From positions 1,240,001-1,304,000 of the forward strand of contig JAACMV010000003.1 of the NCBI GenBank assembly GCA_010909725.1: 64,000 nt of DNA. Reading direction: 5' to 3'. Positions 20,191 through 31,779 of the stretch are shown here, piece after piece. The stretch's first letter is position 1, and the number at the start of each line of letters is the position of its first letter. The notes below the pieces were generated by a model, which was given only the letters and a program-made list of their open reading frames with translations, was not told where the DNA came from and made no database searches. The stretch is from Picochlorum sp. 'celeri'. Taxonomy: Eukaryota > Chlorophyta > Trebouxiophyceae. A program made the translations under genes and the position numbers.

Positions 20191-23100
20191 TCATGCTTGA
20201 TTGTGTCCGTCAGAGAGCAGGTGTTTCACGATGGTGAGCTGCCGTGGAGTCGGGAGAGCAGTGAGCTTGAGACCTTCCCGGGATGTTTTCCTGGACAGCA
20301 CCACGTACCCCATGCCCGGAGCGAACAGGTCTCTAAAATCCATCAAGGTGGGCCCCGTAATGGAGGCACCTTGGCACCTGTGAATGGTCATTGCCTTGGC
20401 AAGCATCAATGGAAAGGTCTTTCGGACAAATTGGTGCCCATCGAATTTGATCTCCTCCTGCTTCCTGGTGATGCCCACCGGAACATCATGTCCGTGAAAC
20501 AGCACATGTATGGTCTGAATGGACGGAGAATCGCGCTTTCTGGTGATGGATGTGACGATGCCACGATCGCCATTGAAGACGGGATTGGCAAGACTGCCAA
20601 AATTCTGGGTGCACACCACCGAGCAGCCTATTGCGATTTTCTGGAGGGAATGAAACTTTTCCGAAAAGCACCATTCCTTCTTCTGTCTCGCCGCTTTGCC
20701 ATTCACTCGGGCAATGTCTTCATAGTTGGATACCATGTCCACCGGAATAATGTCGTACCGTGGGAACTGTGCGTGCAGCGCAGCGGTGTTGAAATAGGCA
20801 ACCTTTTTCAAATGAGCATGCAGCGAGATGGCCCCAGGCTGGGACATGAACTCGATCCACGTTTCGTTGCATGCCGTGTCATACTCGTCCTGACCGACGG
20901 TGCCGTCTCGATCGGGGCGTAAGACGCAGTGTCCCAGAACGCGTTCTATGTCTGCCTGTGTGGGCGGCGCATGGAGCATGTTCTGCAGGAATTCAGCAAA
21001 CTCCGGATCCTGTCGCTGCCGCTCCGATATTTGCAGCGTATGCTGTGTGGCGAACTGAAAGTAATGACACCTTTCCGTCAAGCAACTCGTGCAAACACTT
21101 GCTGCCAGATCCTGGATGCTACTGGACTGGTCGTCTGACTCGTGGTGGTGGTCATCCTCTGCACTCGACGATCGAACAGACTTGCAATGACAGATGGGGG
21201 GCAGCTGATTGGGGTCTCCCACCAAAATGACTGCCTTGGTCGTAAAGACATCTTCGACACGGCTCGCATGGGGATCCACAGAGGCATATTTGGCCAGCGC
21301 AGTTTGCAATAAGTTGCCTGTGAGCATAAAAGCCTCATCAATAATGAGGACTTTGGAGCTTTGACAAATGGCATACTGCTTACTCTCCGTCCTGATAGTG
21401 CTGTGCAAAATACTCCTTTTGTACCCAGGTCCAATCGACAAGGCGCTGTGCAGGGTGGATCCATCTGGTAAGTTGCGTGCTGCCGCGCCAGTAGATGCGG
21501 TGACAAGGACACGTTGCTTCAATTCCTGGGTGCAGTGTTGGATGATCTTGTTGATCAGAAAGGTCTTTCCTGTTCCAGGGCCACCATTGATGACGTGCAA
21601 TCCCGTAAAGTTCGATCGACACAGAGCATCGAAGACGTTTTGCTGATCCTCGTTCAATGGGACCGGGCACTGCAGGGCGAGGTGGCTCTCAGGGAATTGA
21701 TCGGTCTGAAAGGCAGCGGTTCGGTCGTCCCTGTCTCTGACGTTCGCGCCAGTCTTGTAATACTCTCTCAATTTAGCAACATCCGTGAGAATACAGTACT
21801 TGGTAACGTTGTAGTCCCTGTAGTACTGCTGCAAATGTTTAGTCAACTTGAGCGACACATCACGCTCCAAATCTTCATCTGAATCTACCATGCCCAAGGC
21901 TTGGCACTTTTTGAAATACGAGCCTTCCGTCAGCAGCGTGCCCTCCATCCTAAAGGATACGGTCGATAACAGCAGATTGTAGAAAAACCCTTCTGGTAAT
22001 GATGTGGGCGGATGGTTGGTGAAATGCACAATCTGCGGGTATTTGTGTCTGTACACAAATCTATTCTTTTTGTCCTGGCCGATTTACAGGTCTTCACCTT
22101 GCAATCGCTTTTTGAGCACCCTGTATGTCCTGAAATACTCGAGGTAGGTGATGTGCTCCATCTCTGGTAGGTCGGGCCTGTTTTCGTAGTAGTCCATGTG
22201 TGGCGTGATGACACCATTGCTGCAACTGAGCATCGTCCGGCGAATCTCTTGTGGTTCTGTCCGGATGTACAGGAAAGGGCATTTGATCCAATGCCCATCA
22301 TGTTTCATCCGCATGTCGGCTACAGGGATTCCCAGACATTGGAGGGAGGCCTCCACGTGGCTGACGGGCTGGCTCTGTGTGGCAGCATTGACCACTTTGA
22401 CGACTGCAGGGTCGATGCGCGCCATGTTCAGTTGCCTCTCAACATCGACATTGACCTCCAGCTTCCCAGTGGGTTCCGATTTCATCGTGTATTTGCAGAC
22501 GTAGAAGGACGGTTCCGAATGGGTGACTCTCTTGAGGTTCATGTGGCCATTCCAGGCCATCAGTAGCTGCACGTATAGAGTAATGAAAATCAGTCAGGGA
22601 GCAGTAGACACATCACACAGAAAAGATCTCGAATTGAAACGTACGAGTGGGTCGTATTCGACGACATTTCTGCTTTCGTAATTGGGGCAATAGTAGTCGT
22701 ACGAGTTGTTGAGCTGGTCCAGTTCAATGCCGCCCAGATGGATGCCATGGGGAAAGTGGAGTTTACACCCTCCCCGACAGAGGCATTTACCGTTGCAGTT
22801 GTGTATTTGTTTTCGACTGATAATATGATGCAGTCTATACTTTCCAGGATTGGTGGCGGCATCAGGACGCTGCAGGGTTCCATCAGGCCCCTCGTCCAGC
22901 AGAATGTCTCTCTGAATCTGGTTGCTGTACCGGGCCACGGATTCTGGTGTGGACCACAACAGGATGTGCGCGTGCACCGCCTGTCTTCCTTGCATTTCGT
23001 ATCGGCACGTATACTTGGTAATCTCTCCCAGTCGTTTCATTCCCCCTAGAATGAAATAATTCATGAAATTGGTGACTCGGTGATGGAAGAGGACAGCAGC

Positions 23101-25467
23101 CTCTGCTTGGCAGTTGTTCATTTTTAGTCTGTACGCCCCACGGTCTTCGCGCAAGTTATTGAGCTCCGCCAGTATATCATCCATCTGTTTGTGTTCGTCC
23201 CATTTCAGTTCGGTAATGTTGTCCACCGTCAGAGTCAGGAAATAATCTGGCATGCCAGATTCCTTGGTCAGAGCATTGATCTGATTAACTTTGATGCGCC
23301 ACCACTGAGGAGAGAAATCAATAGTTCCTGGCACTTTGTATTTAATCAAGTGGCGTATACACTTTTCTTCACTCTCGTTGGGATGCGTAATCCTCCTCCT
23401 TTTATATGCGTCTGTCAAGGTAAATTTTCTTTGTGAGGTTGTGTACTGCATCACAATCAATATTTGGTACATCATCAGAATGTACTCCTGTACCAGGGTA
23501 AATGGAGAGAATAAGCACGACAGCCTATTCTTTAGATACTGACCGAATTCTCCTACAAACGACTGCCTGCCTGGTGGAGGAATGAAATGGCCTGTGCCTT
23601 GAGGAAACAGATATGGAAAAATTGTGTTCTCTGCCGTCATGGGAACATCGCTGTTCGGCAGATGCAGCAGCTCCAACTCCTCTGGCACGTCCTGGGCAGT
23701 ATCAGTAGAATCATCTGAGGATGGACCAGGCTCGTCAACACTATGGGCTGTAGGATACTCCCCGCTCTCGCTTGTAGTGTGCTGCCTTCGGATACTGGCA
23801 ACGCCACTGGGATAGCAGGCAAGCTGTTCGGGTTCGCACAGACTGGAATTCCTATCTACATGTCTTGGGTACACTTTTCCGACATTCATCGCCGTTGACC
23901 CATACAATGCATTCCTGTACACAGGGTCGTTAGCAATGATGATCATATCCTGTTCATGGGCCAGCACAACAAACATGGTTTGGTGACTTGCGAGTAAGGC
24001 TGACGACATGCAACAGTAAAACATACCTGGTCTGTACCGGCACCATCCGCGTGTCCATCAGCCGTGGTTTGAGAGTCAGAAGGACCTGGGTCATCATGTG
24101 ATGGAGAGTCACCATCCTGCATGAAGAAATACTGTGTCAGTTCACTATTGTAAGACACACATGCACAAAACTGTACGTACCACTTGATCGCTACGTTCCG
24201 TCTCTTCTACAGGCCTTTGGTATATCGCAGGATTACGATTGCGAGCAACTTCCAGGATCGACTCCACTATCCCGGGTGCCAGATATCTATTCAACAGCAG
24301 ATCAGGCACTTCCGCCATAAGTCTCAGCTTGCGATACACAGGATTGGTCACCAGATTTGTAAATAGGACTGATTGAGCCCCAGGATGGATCAAAAGTCTG
24401 CCATGTTCCCCAACAATCAGGTTATCGACGCCAACCTCAGCAAAATCTTCATCCTCATACCGCGTGCCAGCCTCTCTGACAAGGGGTGCCAGGAACATGT
24501 TGAACGCCTTGGCCATCCCAGTACTTCCGGAGCTGTACTCGGTGAACTCGTAGCCAACGTCCACGCACTGCAACAGCTGCCGTTCTCGAGGGTGGCACCC
24601 AAGCAGGACACCTGCATACTGTTTATTCTCCATGACGTCAAAGTTCACCTCCCAGTCCGTCGTCCTTTTGTTATGAGTCCGATTCTTTGTCACATTATGG
24701 CATGTCTTGCATTGTTTCCAACATATTTGGCCCCGTCCATTTCGAAATGTGTACTTTCCTGGCAGAGTGGGGTTGTTCCGTTGAGCACGGCACTTTCCAC
24801 CCTCGACATCGGCCCGGTGCTCTTGGACATTTACAAACGTTGGATTCAGCGATCCACCCAGCTCGCATGCCCCGCACAGGCAGCACCGTGCCATTTCCGT
24901 AAAGGTTTTGGAGCACAGGTCATCCCATTCTTTTGTCGCCTCCAACAGCAAATCATAGTACTCTCTGCCTCTTTCTCGCCCACGTGCTTCTATTTCAAAT
25001 ATTTGATTGCTCAATCGTGCTATTTCTGGATTACAATAGCCCACCGCAGGCGATCCAGAGTCATCGTCGTTGTCTGACAAATTGTCCACCTCCTCGTCTT
25101 CAAGATGGTAGTCTGCATCGTCCGCATCTCTTGGGCGACGACGTGGTCTTCTCCTCGATCGAGAAGAAGTAGAACGTATATTGGCGTGTCCATGACTGTC
25201 ATCTGACGTTTGCATGGCCTCGTGCTCTTCGAAGCTCGAGTCAAAAGGGTCATCCACACCAGTGTCATCGTCGAAGAGCAAGAAGTCTCCATTCTGCAGG
25301 TGTGTCTTCCTGGTGGCACGCCTTCTGGACCTTTGAGAACGAACAGGCGTACCTTGGGTTTCAGTGCTTCTTCTTGCTCTTGAAGACGCTGCACGCCTTC
25401 GTATTTGGGTGTCAGTAACTCTGTTGATGGTAAAGTCCTCGTCCACCACTTGGTTTGATGGACGCAT
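20191..25467 (-). CDS. Helitron Rep/helicase (HUH nuclease plus Pif1-type helicase), four exons, one internal TAA
   Basis: Best model: complement(20191..22566, 22645..23949, 24027..24116, 24181..25467), all phase 0, introns 78, 77 and 64 bp; ATG at 25467. About 1,685 residues. Exon 1: acidic/basic low-complexity N-terminus, then Cys-rich CCLCGAC and CWKQCKTC. Exon 3: Rep domain with PDYFLTLTVD and HUH motif QAVHAHILLW. The 22645/22566 junction rebuilds YDPLLLMAWNGHMN, a typical Helitron word. Exon 4: YVCKYTMK (paired catalytic tyrosines), then Pif1 helicase with Walker A GGPGTGKTFL, Walker B VLIIDEAFML, GDPNQLPPI and a C-terminal AMTIHRCQGASI. Product nicks, unwinds and transfers single-stranded element DNA. 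The TAA at 22084-22086 interrupts the frame between the Rep and helicase parts. A 45-nt segment 22081-22125 with GTGCTC and GGCCAG ends could be a mini-intron that removes it, but the donor is weak. Confidence 0.85.
22084..22086 (-). other. In-frame TAA inside the Helitron Rep-helicase frame
   Basis: Reading minus, codons GAC CTG are followed by TAA and then ATC GGC CAG GAC AAA in the same frame. The flanking residues on both sides look like normal Helitron protein. It is the only interruption in about 1,685 codons. Confidence 0.8.
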
Positions 25468-25956
25468 GGTTATTATCAAAAGTTTCAATCTTTTTACATG
25501 ATTATTCCAAGTATCACATATTGATAGCAGTCAACATGGTCTTTATGGATGAAATGCCTGGTCAACTGGCCGCATCGTAGCACGTTGACTCTTCCTGTCA
25601 CCAGGTGACGCTCAGTCAACCCTTCAGTCCACGTCCGACTATCGCGAACACTAGTCGCAATATCTTCCTCGTCGTTGAGCCTTTGCGACCGAGGTTTGTT
25701 TTCCGGTTTTTTGTTTTGTACAAACTTTTCACTCTGTACGCCACAAAGGCTGTGATCCTAGAAAGTTTACATCGAAATTCGTCCGAATCACCGCATTTCC
25801 ACCTTCCGCCCGTCTCCAGGAGGCGAGTTTTGGACCATTCGACGCAGAACAGGCTTCTTAGTCGATTTGGGCCCTCGGCGGGATTAATTAGGCAGGCACA
25901 GGCCCGGCAGGCGGCGAATTAGGCCACAGTTCTTATTCGGGATATAAGGAGCCCCA

Positions 25957-26570
25957 TTACGATAGATCGTTGCTCGCCCCCTCCGGGGCTGCTCGATTTT
26001 TTAATTCTTTTTACACGATACTTTGCAATTCGATTGATTCATTGCTTTTTCCCCAATGGTCGCCCCAGTGCCTGCAGTGGCACAACAAGGCAACCGTCTG
26101 TTGCCAGACGGCGAGTCCTCTCCATTCCACGTCTATTCACACCTGCACCACACACAATTGTCAGTTCTTACCTTAATTAATTGTTTGGCGACGTGATTGG
26201 AGGGACTCTATACCTGCAGGCACATATACAAGGGTGGTCGTTAGTGATGGATTGTCGTTGGTCACGCTGCGAGCGAGCCGCTCTGCTACGAATTTGGAAC
26301 TTACATTAGTGTATATTGTTTATTTATTGATACTGTATCATTCTGAGGCTGTATGGGTAGTGCTAAATATTTACTTGGAAAAAACTATACCCGTCGAACC
26401 CAACCGCCCGGCTCTCTTGTGCATCTCCAGGGTGCCATGATGTGGGTCAATTCTCTTTGTCTTGTGCATCCTCGAGAGGCCTCCGTCACCTGGATGTCAC
26501 CTGTGATACATATTTTAGCGTATTCGTTGCCACAATCCTGCGTTCGTCACCACGCTTTGCCCCTGGACGC
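25957..26570. other. Intergenic, nothing recognised
   Basis: Flank of the Helitron. TTAATTAATTG at 26171-26182 resembles a LINE-A type tail but no 3' UTR precedes it. No coding motif seen. Confidence 0.4.
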
Positions 26571-26574
26571 CTGC

Positions 26575-27115
26575 TCTAAAACAGTTTCTTCACTTCCTTC
26601 TGGAGTTCTGCCACATGTTTCTTGAGGATATCCCTTTCTGCCTTGGCGTCATCCTCTACCTTATGTTTCTTAGAGAGCGGTCTCTTCAACCGACTGTTCT
26701 CCTCGTGTACATGTTTGACACTTTGACAGTGTCGAGTGCTTGCTTGTGTATTGGGTCAGACATGAGAGTTTTGGCCCTTCCATCAAATTCAAGATGTTCT
26801 TCTTTGACTTTGTGCAGATCGTCGATGATCAGCGAATTTATCTCATTTCCACAGTTCTTTCTGGTCGCTGTAAAGATGAAGGAATACTCGTCCGGAGGTT
26901 ACAATGCAGGGAGCTTCTGCAACACCAGGTTCATCTTCTGCAAGTGTAGTGGAGGACTCACTCTTCTCCCCGGAAGCTCCAGAACTCAGCCTGTCCTGGT
27001 GATTTGTGATGACACGAATAAGACGAATCCTGAGTAAGTAGTACCATGGGTGCTGATATTAGCTTATCTTGCCTCCGTCTGTGACGTGTCTCTTGCAGTT
27101 GATCCACCACAAGGT
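26575..27115 (-). pseudogene. Broken gene for a coiled-coil protein
   Basis: Reading the minus strand, three frames contribute in turn. A start-like segment near 27115 (MNLVVDQLQETRHRRRQDKL) is followed by a possible 12-nt gap or shift, then a Ser/Glu-rich part (SGEKSESSTTLAEDEPG), then NEINSLIIDDLHKVKEEHLE, and lastly DILKKHVAELQKEVKKLF before TAG at about 26575. The last parts are amphipathic with heptad-like leucines, so a coiled coil is likely. At least two frameshifts separate the pieces. No family is recognised. Confidence 0.4.
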
Positions 27116-30100
27116 TCATTTCACTATGGAGTAGTTCGTCTGCTGCGAAAGACCAAAAATATTGCAGGCTTTAAACGGATGAAGTCCATAAATGATTTTG
27201 CGTTACAATAGTAGTGCTCCGTTCTGTAAAGACACGGATACAGATGAAGATGGAGGAGTTGGATGGAGTACAAACAGACTTTAGGCAGTTAGCAGTGGGA
27301 ACCCTTGCAGCACTCTCACAACTTTGGGGTCCACTAAACTATATCAGGAATCTATTCAATTAACAAAAATTATAGGATTCAGGACAGAAGTGGCCGAAAA
27401 TAGAGTCGTTGTACACGTCTGAGTGGTTCAAATGGCTGACAGAAGAGCAACTCAAAGCAGGGGACGGAATGAGCAGTCTACATATGGTCGATCGGCATTG
27501 GCGATGAATCTCAAGCATTTGGGAGCCCAATCCATTGCTATACTCTAACACATACCACTTTGGTATGGTAGTGAAGCATTGGTGGGCTCGTCTCCTAAGA
27601 TGCCAAAGCAACAGACAAGGTCCAGATGTGTGCTTGAGAGGGACTGCTACAGAGGTTGTACTTTCTCCTGGCAGCATGTCTCAAAGGTCGCGTAACGACA
27701 GACCAACAGATTTTTCGACAAAACAATTGTTGTATCGAATGGAATGCCTGACGGATCAGCCCTGAACGAGTGGCAGGATCAGATGGGATTCACAACTCTG
27801 GACAAGTGTCTCTTGCTATGAGCATCCTCATGGGATGCCATCTCCTCTGTATAATTTGATTCCTTTGGATATCAAATAATAAATAGAAGAAATGTATTAA
27901 TCGTTTGCGGCATGGGCACAGTAAGAAGAGGACCAGCCGCCCCTATATGCATATGAGAACACCAGGGAGACTGTTCCCTACTCAGGAAAATTATATCATT
28001 CTGAACAACTCCTTCAATCGTCCGCCCATGGAGAACCGTGACAGTCAGGACTATACAAAAGTCAAAGAATTCATAAAACAACATTATCGGGCTTTCTAGG
28101 ACAAAAGGTGACAGGTGTCGCTGTACAAACACTGAAGGTCAGGGGAGCTTGGACACATTTGAGGCAATTTGTGTTGCATCATATGACCCATCAGGAGGCC
28201 ACCAGGCTGAACCCATCCGCGGCCCAGAACAACTAGAGATAGATAAATAGGCTATATTTATCCAGGCTATTCCGGGAAGCGCAGGCATAGACGTTGCCCA
28301 CGCGCAACATGCTCACAGCAAAGTGCCTCCTACATCGAAAGATGTCTTTTGCCAACTGCACCAATTATCAGACTTGCGTTGCTTCGAAAGGCCTAGATTT
28401 GTCCCTTGAGCTCCATAAACATTCCTATCGCGACGTTACCAAAGTGATATCTCATTAAAGCGGCGTTAGAGAGAGCCAAGCAGTAGGTAAGGCCATCTGA
28501 CCAGAGTGCCATACCACATGATGCATCAAACAAACACTGGGTGGCTGAGGGCACCGTGTTCCACTTGCATACGCACGCAGCACGTTATCTTAAATACAAA
28601 ACACGGACCCAAATGTAGTCACTTGCTTCGCGACTAAAGATGCTGCAAAGGATAGACTGAGGGCATCTGCAGAGAGCCAGAGAACCTGAGTTTGATCAGG
28701 AAGAACCGCATCAAGTATAAGGCCAAAACCAAGACATCCGCAAGGAACGCATTACTCTGTACGCTCATTTATCTGACAACTTGTCAAAGTGATGGAAATG
28801 GCCGCAATAGCAAATAGATTCTCGATGGCAGAATGGCGAAAGAGGAGGTCTCACTCTGTCGTGCTGGTGGAGACGCAGTCTTTGGCTCTTCCAGTCGGGC
28901 CCGTGCATGGACATGTTCCGTATGCAGTCCCTTACAACACAGATAAAGTAAAGAAGTATGCAATATTCGGGACACATAAGAATGAAACGATGCATTCTCG
29001 TCGATCCACAGTAGACATAGTAAATTGTCTGGGAGCTGCTGCAAAGTAGTTCAAACAGAGAGCCCCTGACAGGATGAAATCAGGGTGATCAGCGTACCGA
29101 TCACATATACTGCCTGCCAAATTTCCATCTGAAAGTTCTCGAAGGAGTTTTGGAGGATGAATGGCCGCAGTGCAAACTTGCAGTGGACGGCACGCAAAAA
29201 AGAAATGGATGCACTCCTTGCCTACTCTCCAACCATGGCCTCAACCTTCGCTGCAGCGAGAAGCATTGTTATCAAATAACGATGTACATTCAAAGTATTG
29301 AAAATATGCAAGAAACAGCAATGCATCGACGCTATTGTGCAGAAGAATCGGTGTGATCTAATTGAGTCCGTAGTCTCCTTAATTAGTACCACAGGCGGTC
29401 GACCTGACTTCACAAAATTTTCACACAAGCCATTTTACACAGGGGCCCATAACTTTTCGAATATCGCACCAAATTTCCCCATTTTTGTTTCAATAGGCAT
29501 ATTTTCTTACCCTCTTTCGAAATAATAAATACGCCCTCAGGAAAATTTGGGATTTAAGGAGGCCACCATCCTTTCTGTAAGTGGACATGTCCATGTCGCC
29601 TGACAGGCCATCGCGATGCAGTACTAGTACTAGTGCGCACTAGTGCGTGGATGTCGGCTATCAGATCAGTAAGAAGAGCCCCACAGACACGGAGTACACT
29701 GGTCGCGCATGTTCACACAGTTCTAAATGTTTTTGACAAATTTTTTTTTTGGCCCTACAATTACGTATAACTCCTCTACATACTATCGGTAATGCGCAAA
29801 TGGCTAAATCCTTTCTGTGCAGAACACGACGAGCACGCAAACCTCGACAATGCTCCCGAAAATGAGTAATGCGTCCCATCCAAGCATGTACGTGAACGTG
29901 CACGAACGTCAACTTGACGCCTCCGCGAAATTGACTGCGTCAGCCTGTCCTCGACAGCCCTGGATGGGCGCATGTCTCCCCAAATCGGTCATGATCGAAC
30001 ACCTGTTTTTTTCGTGCAAAAGTCAGCTTTCTCGATAGAGGGCCAAATCACGCTCCACAAACACCAGAATAATGTCCATCAAGTATAGAATCTCACACTA

Positions 30101-31779
30101 TTCAGGAGGTATCGATCGAGACCCTGCGCAAGGAGTTGGCCAAGCTCAACTGCCACGATGTGGTAGCGCAACGACCTTGCGGGTTCTCCTCCCGTGAGCT
30201 TGGAGCCCTCTAAAGCAGCGTAAATGAAATTCAGAGAGAAAATAAGTCATATGCAGATTGATTGATACCACAGGCTGCTTTGGATCCGTCTGTTTGACAC
30301 ACCCGGCTGTGGGCAGTCATTTTTCGTTTTGGTCTGCGAAATCCTAGAGGGAAAACCCCAGCGGTTAGCACCATAGGAGGAAATCATTGGGCGGAAGTTG
30401 CGAACAAACTGCCAGGGCAGGATAGGAGTCTTTCAATTTCACATCACTGGGGAAGTGGCCCAAAGCATGGTCATAACCGTCACCAAGGTTGCAAACTTTG
30501 CAGCTGCAGCATCATTCAGATGGCTGAGCAGCCTTGAATGTTCCATGGTGTCAATCAGTAGAATCTTATATGTTACGCAGTGTAGTAGTGACCTCACGAA
30601 TATGGAGCAAACAAAATGTCTCCACCATCGCTGGGATCAAATGACAATTGATATCAACCCTGCCAGTCGACTGGCAGCGACAATGGCCATGGCCATGGAA
30701 GGCGCGCCTACCCGATACAAGGCAACGCACGAGGGGCAAGACCCCTAGTATTGTAACAGGGCCCATGGTGACCTGTTACGAGAGGCATGAGGCCATGCTC
30801 CCCAGAGGTTCGAGAATGTCCATGAAGCTATACATGCCATGCCCCATTCATATGACGATAACTTCTATAACTTCTAAAATATGTATATCGCGAATGTATT
30901 TAATATAAGGCTCTGACAACGTCAAGGCACCTTCCACTGCTGCCCCACGGGCTATCACGACCTCGGGCCCCGCACATGTTTTCACACTGGTATGACAAAA
31001 GGTAGTGTTGAGGAGTGACACACCTCGACACCTCTGGCGGAACGAGACCTTACCAGCCACTAGAGATCTCGTCCCGTTACAAGTATTCACACAGATATAA
31101 GGCTGCTAAAAGCCCCTTTGGCGAAACACAAACTAGATATTTTTACAAACCACCAAGTATGCCCAAACGGGCCAAAGCTCTCTGTATTCGACAAAACGGG
31201 TCCGTGTTGCTCGCGAAATTTGACCGAAATTGATGCCCACGTCCCATCCAATGGATACCGTGACCGAACCCCCCACATCCATTTCGACACGCTCCGAAAT
31301 CGACTCTCACGACCCATCCAAGGCGCCTGATGATCGTTTGGCGAGAGACGACCACGCCCCAAATGGGCCTGGAAAATCAGCTTTGTGGATACGCCGCAAA
31401 AGGCTCCGAGACACGCATAATGAAAATCTTATCCAATACTGATGCTGTTATCGTCGACCATATGCCGACCAGACACGCATACATAGAGGTGGGTCTCAAC
31501 TGCCATTGTTTGCAGTGCGCAACGAACGACCTTGGCCGTCTCGCTGTTTCAGAGGGTGACGTGTCATATGTAGTGTATCTAATTTACGATGATTCGAATT
31601 CATTCCGTCGAAGAGTTTCCCTAAGGCGCAAAATCTATCGAAAAAGATATTGCTCGTTTGGATGAAATTTTGTTTTGAAGGCCTTTTCTGAATCGAAATT
31701 TTACTCTGTATTTCGTATTCGTGTAATTCTCACCGAGTAACTTTGGTCTTCTTGTATTTCCAATAGGCACAGCAAAGTA
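27116..31779. other. Degenerate region without a supported gene
   Basis: Many short frames, none with known motifs. Some stretches look like decayed coding sequence (for example 27345-27545 plus, with MADRRATQSRGRNEQ, and 27690-27820 plus). A perfect palindrome ACTAGTGCGCACTAGT lies at about 29630-29645. The last ~150 bp hold the leader of the Pumilio gene. Confidence 0.4.

Larger units (their letters stand above)
19991..25956 (-). mobile_element. Helitron-type rolling-circle transposon, nearly complete (5,966 bp)
   Basis: The ends are set by comparison with the derivative at 47027-47959. On the minus strand the 5' end is TGGGGCTCCTTATATCCCG (25956 inward), preceded by A. The 3' end is TATAAGGAGACCTCGGGACT then AG, followed by T, so it finishes in CTAG (CTRR) at an A|T target as Helitrons do. 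CTCCTTATA at the 5' end is repeated inverted near the 3' end, as in Helitron2/Helentron asymmetric inverted repeats. A palindrome CGACCGGTCCGGTCG (20033-20047) lies about 40 bases inside the 3' end. The element contains one spliced Rep-helicase gene. Confidence 0.85.

Noticed and set aside
20197..20922. 241-codon plus-strand frame opposite the helicase
   Set aside because: Shadow of the Helitron helicase on the other strand, without own motifs.
29628..29645. Palindrome ACTAGTGCGCACTAGT as an attachment or origin site
   Set aside because: Isolated 16-bp palindrome in degenerate DNA with no partner or gene context.
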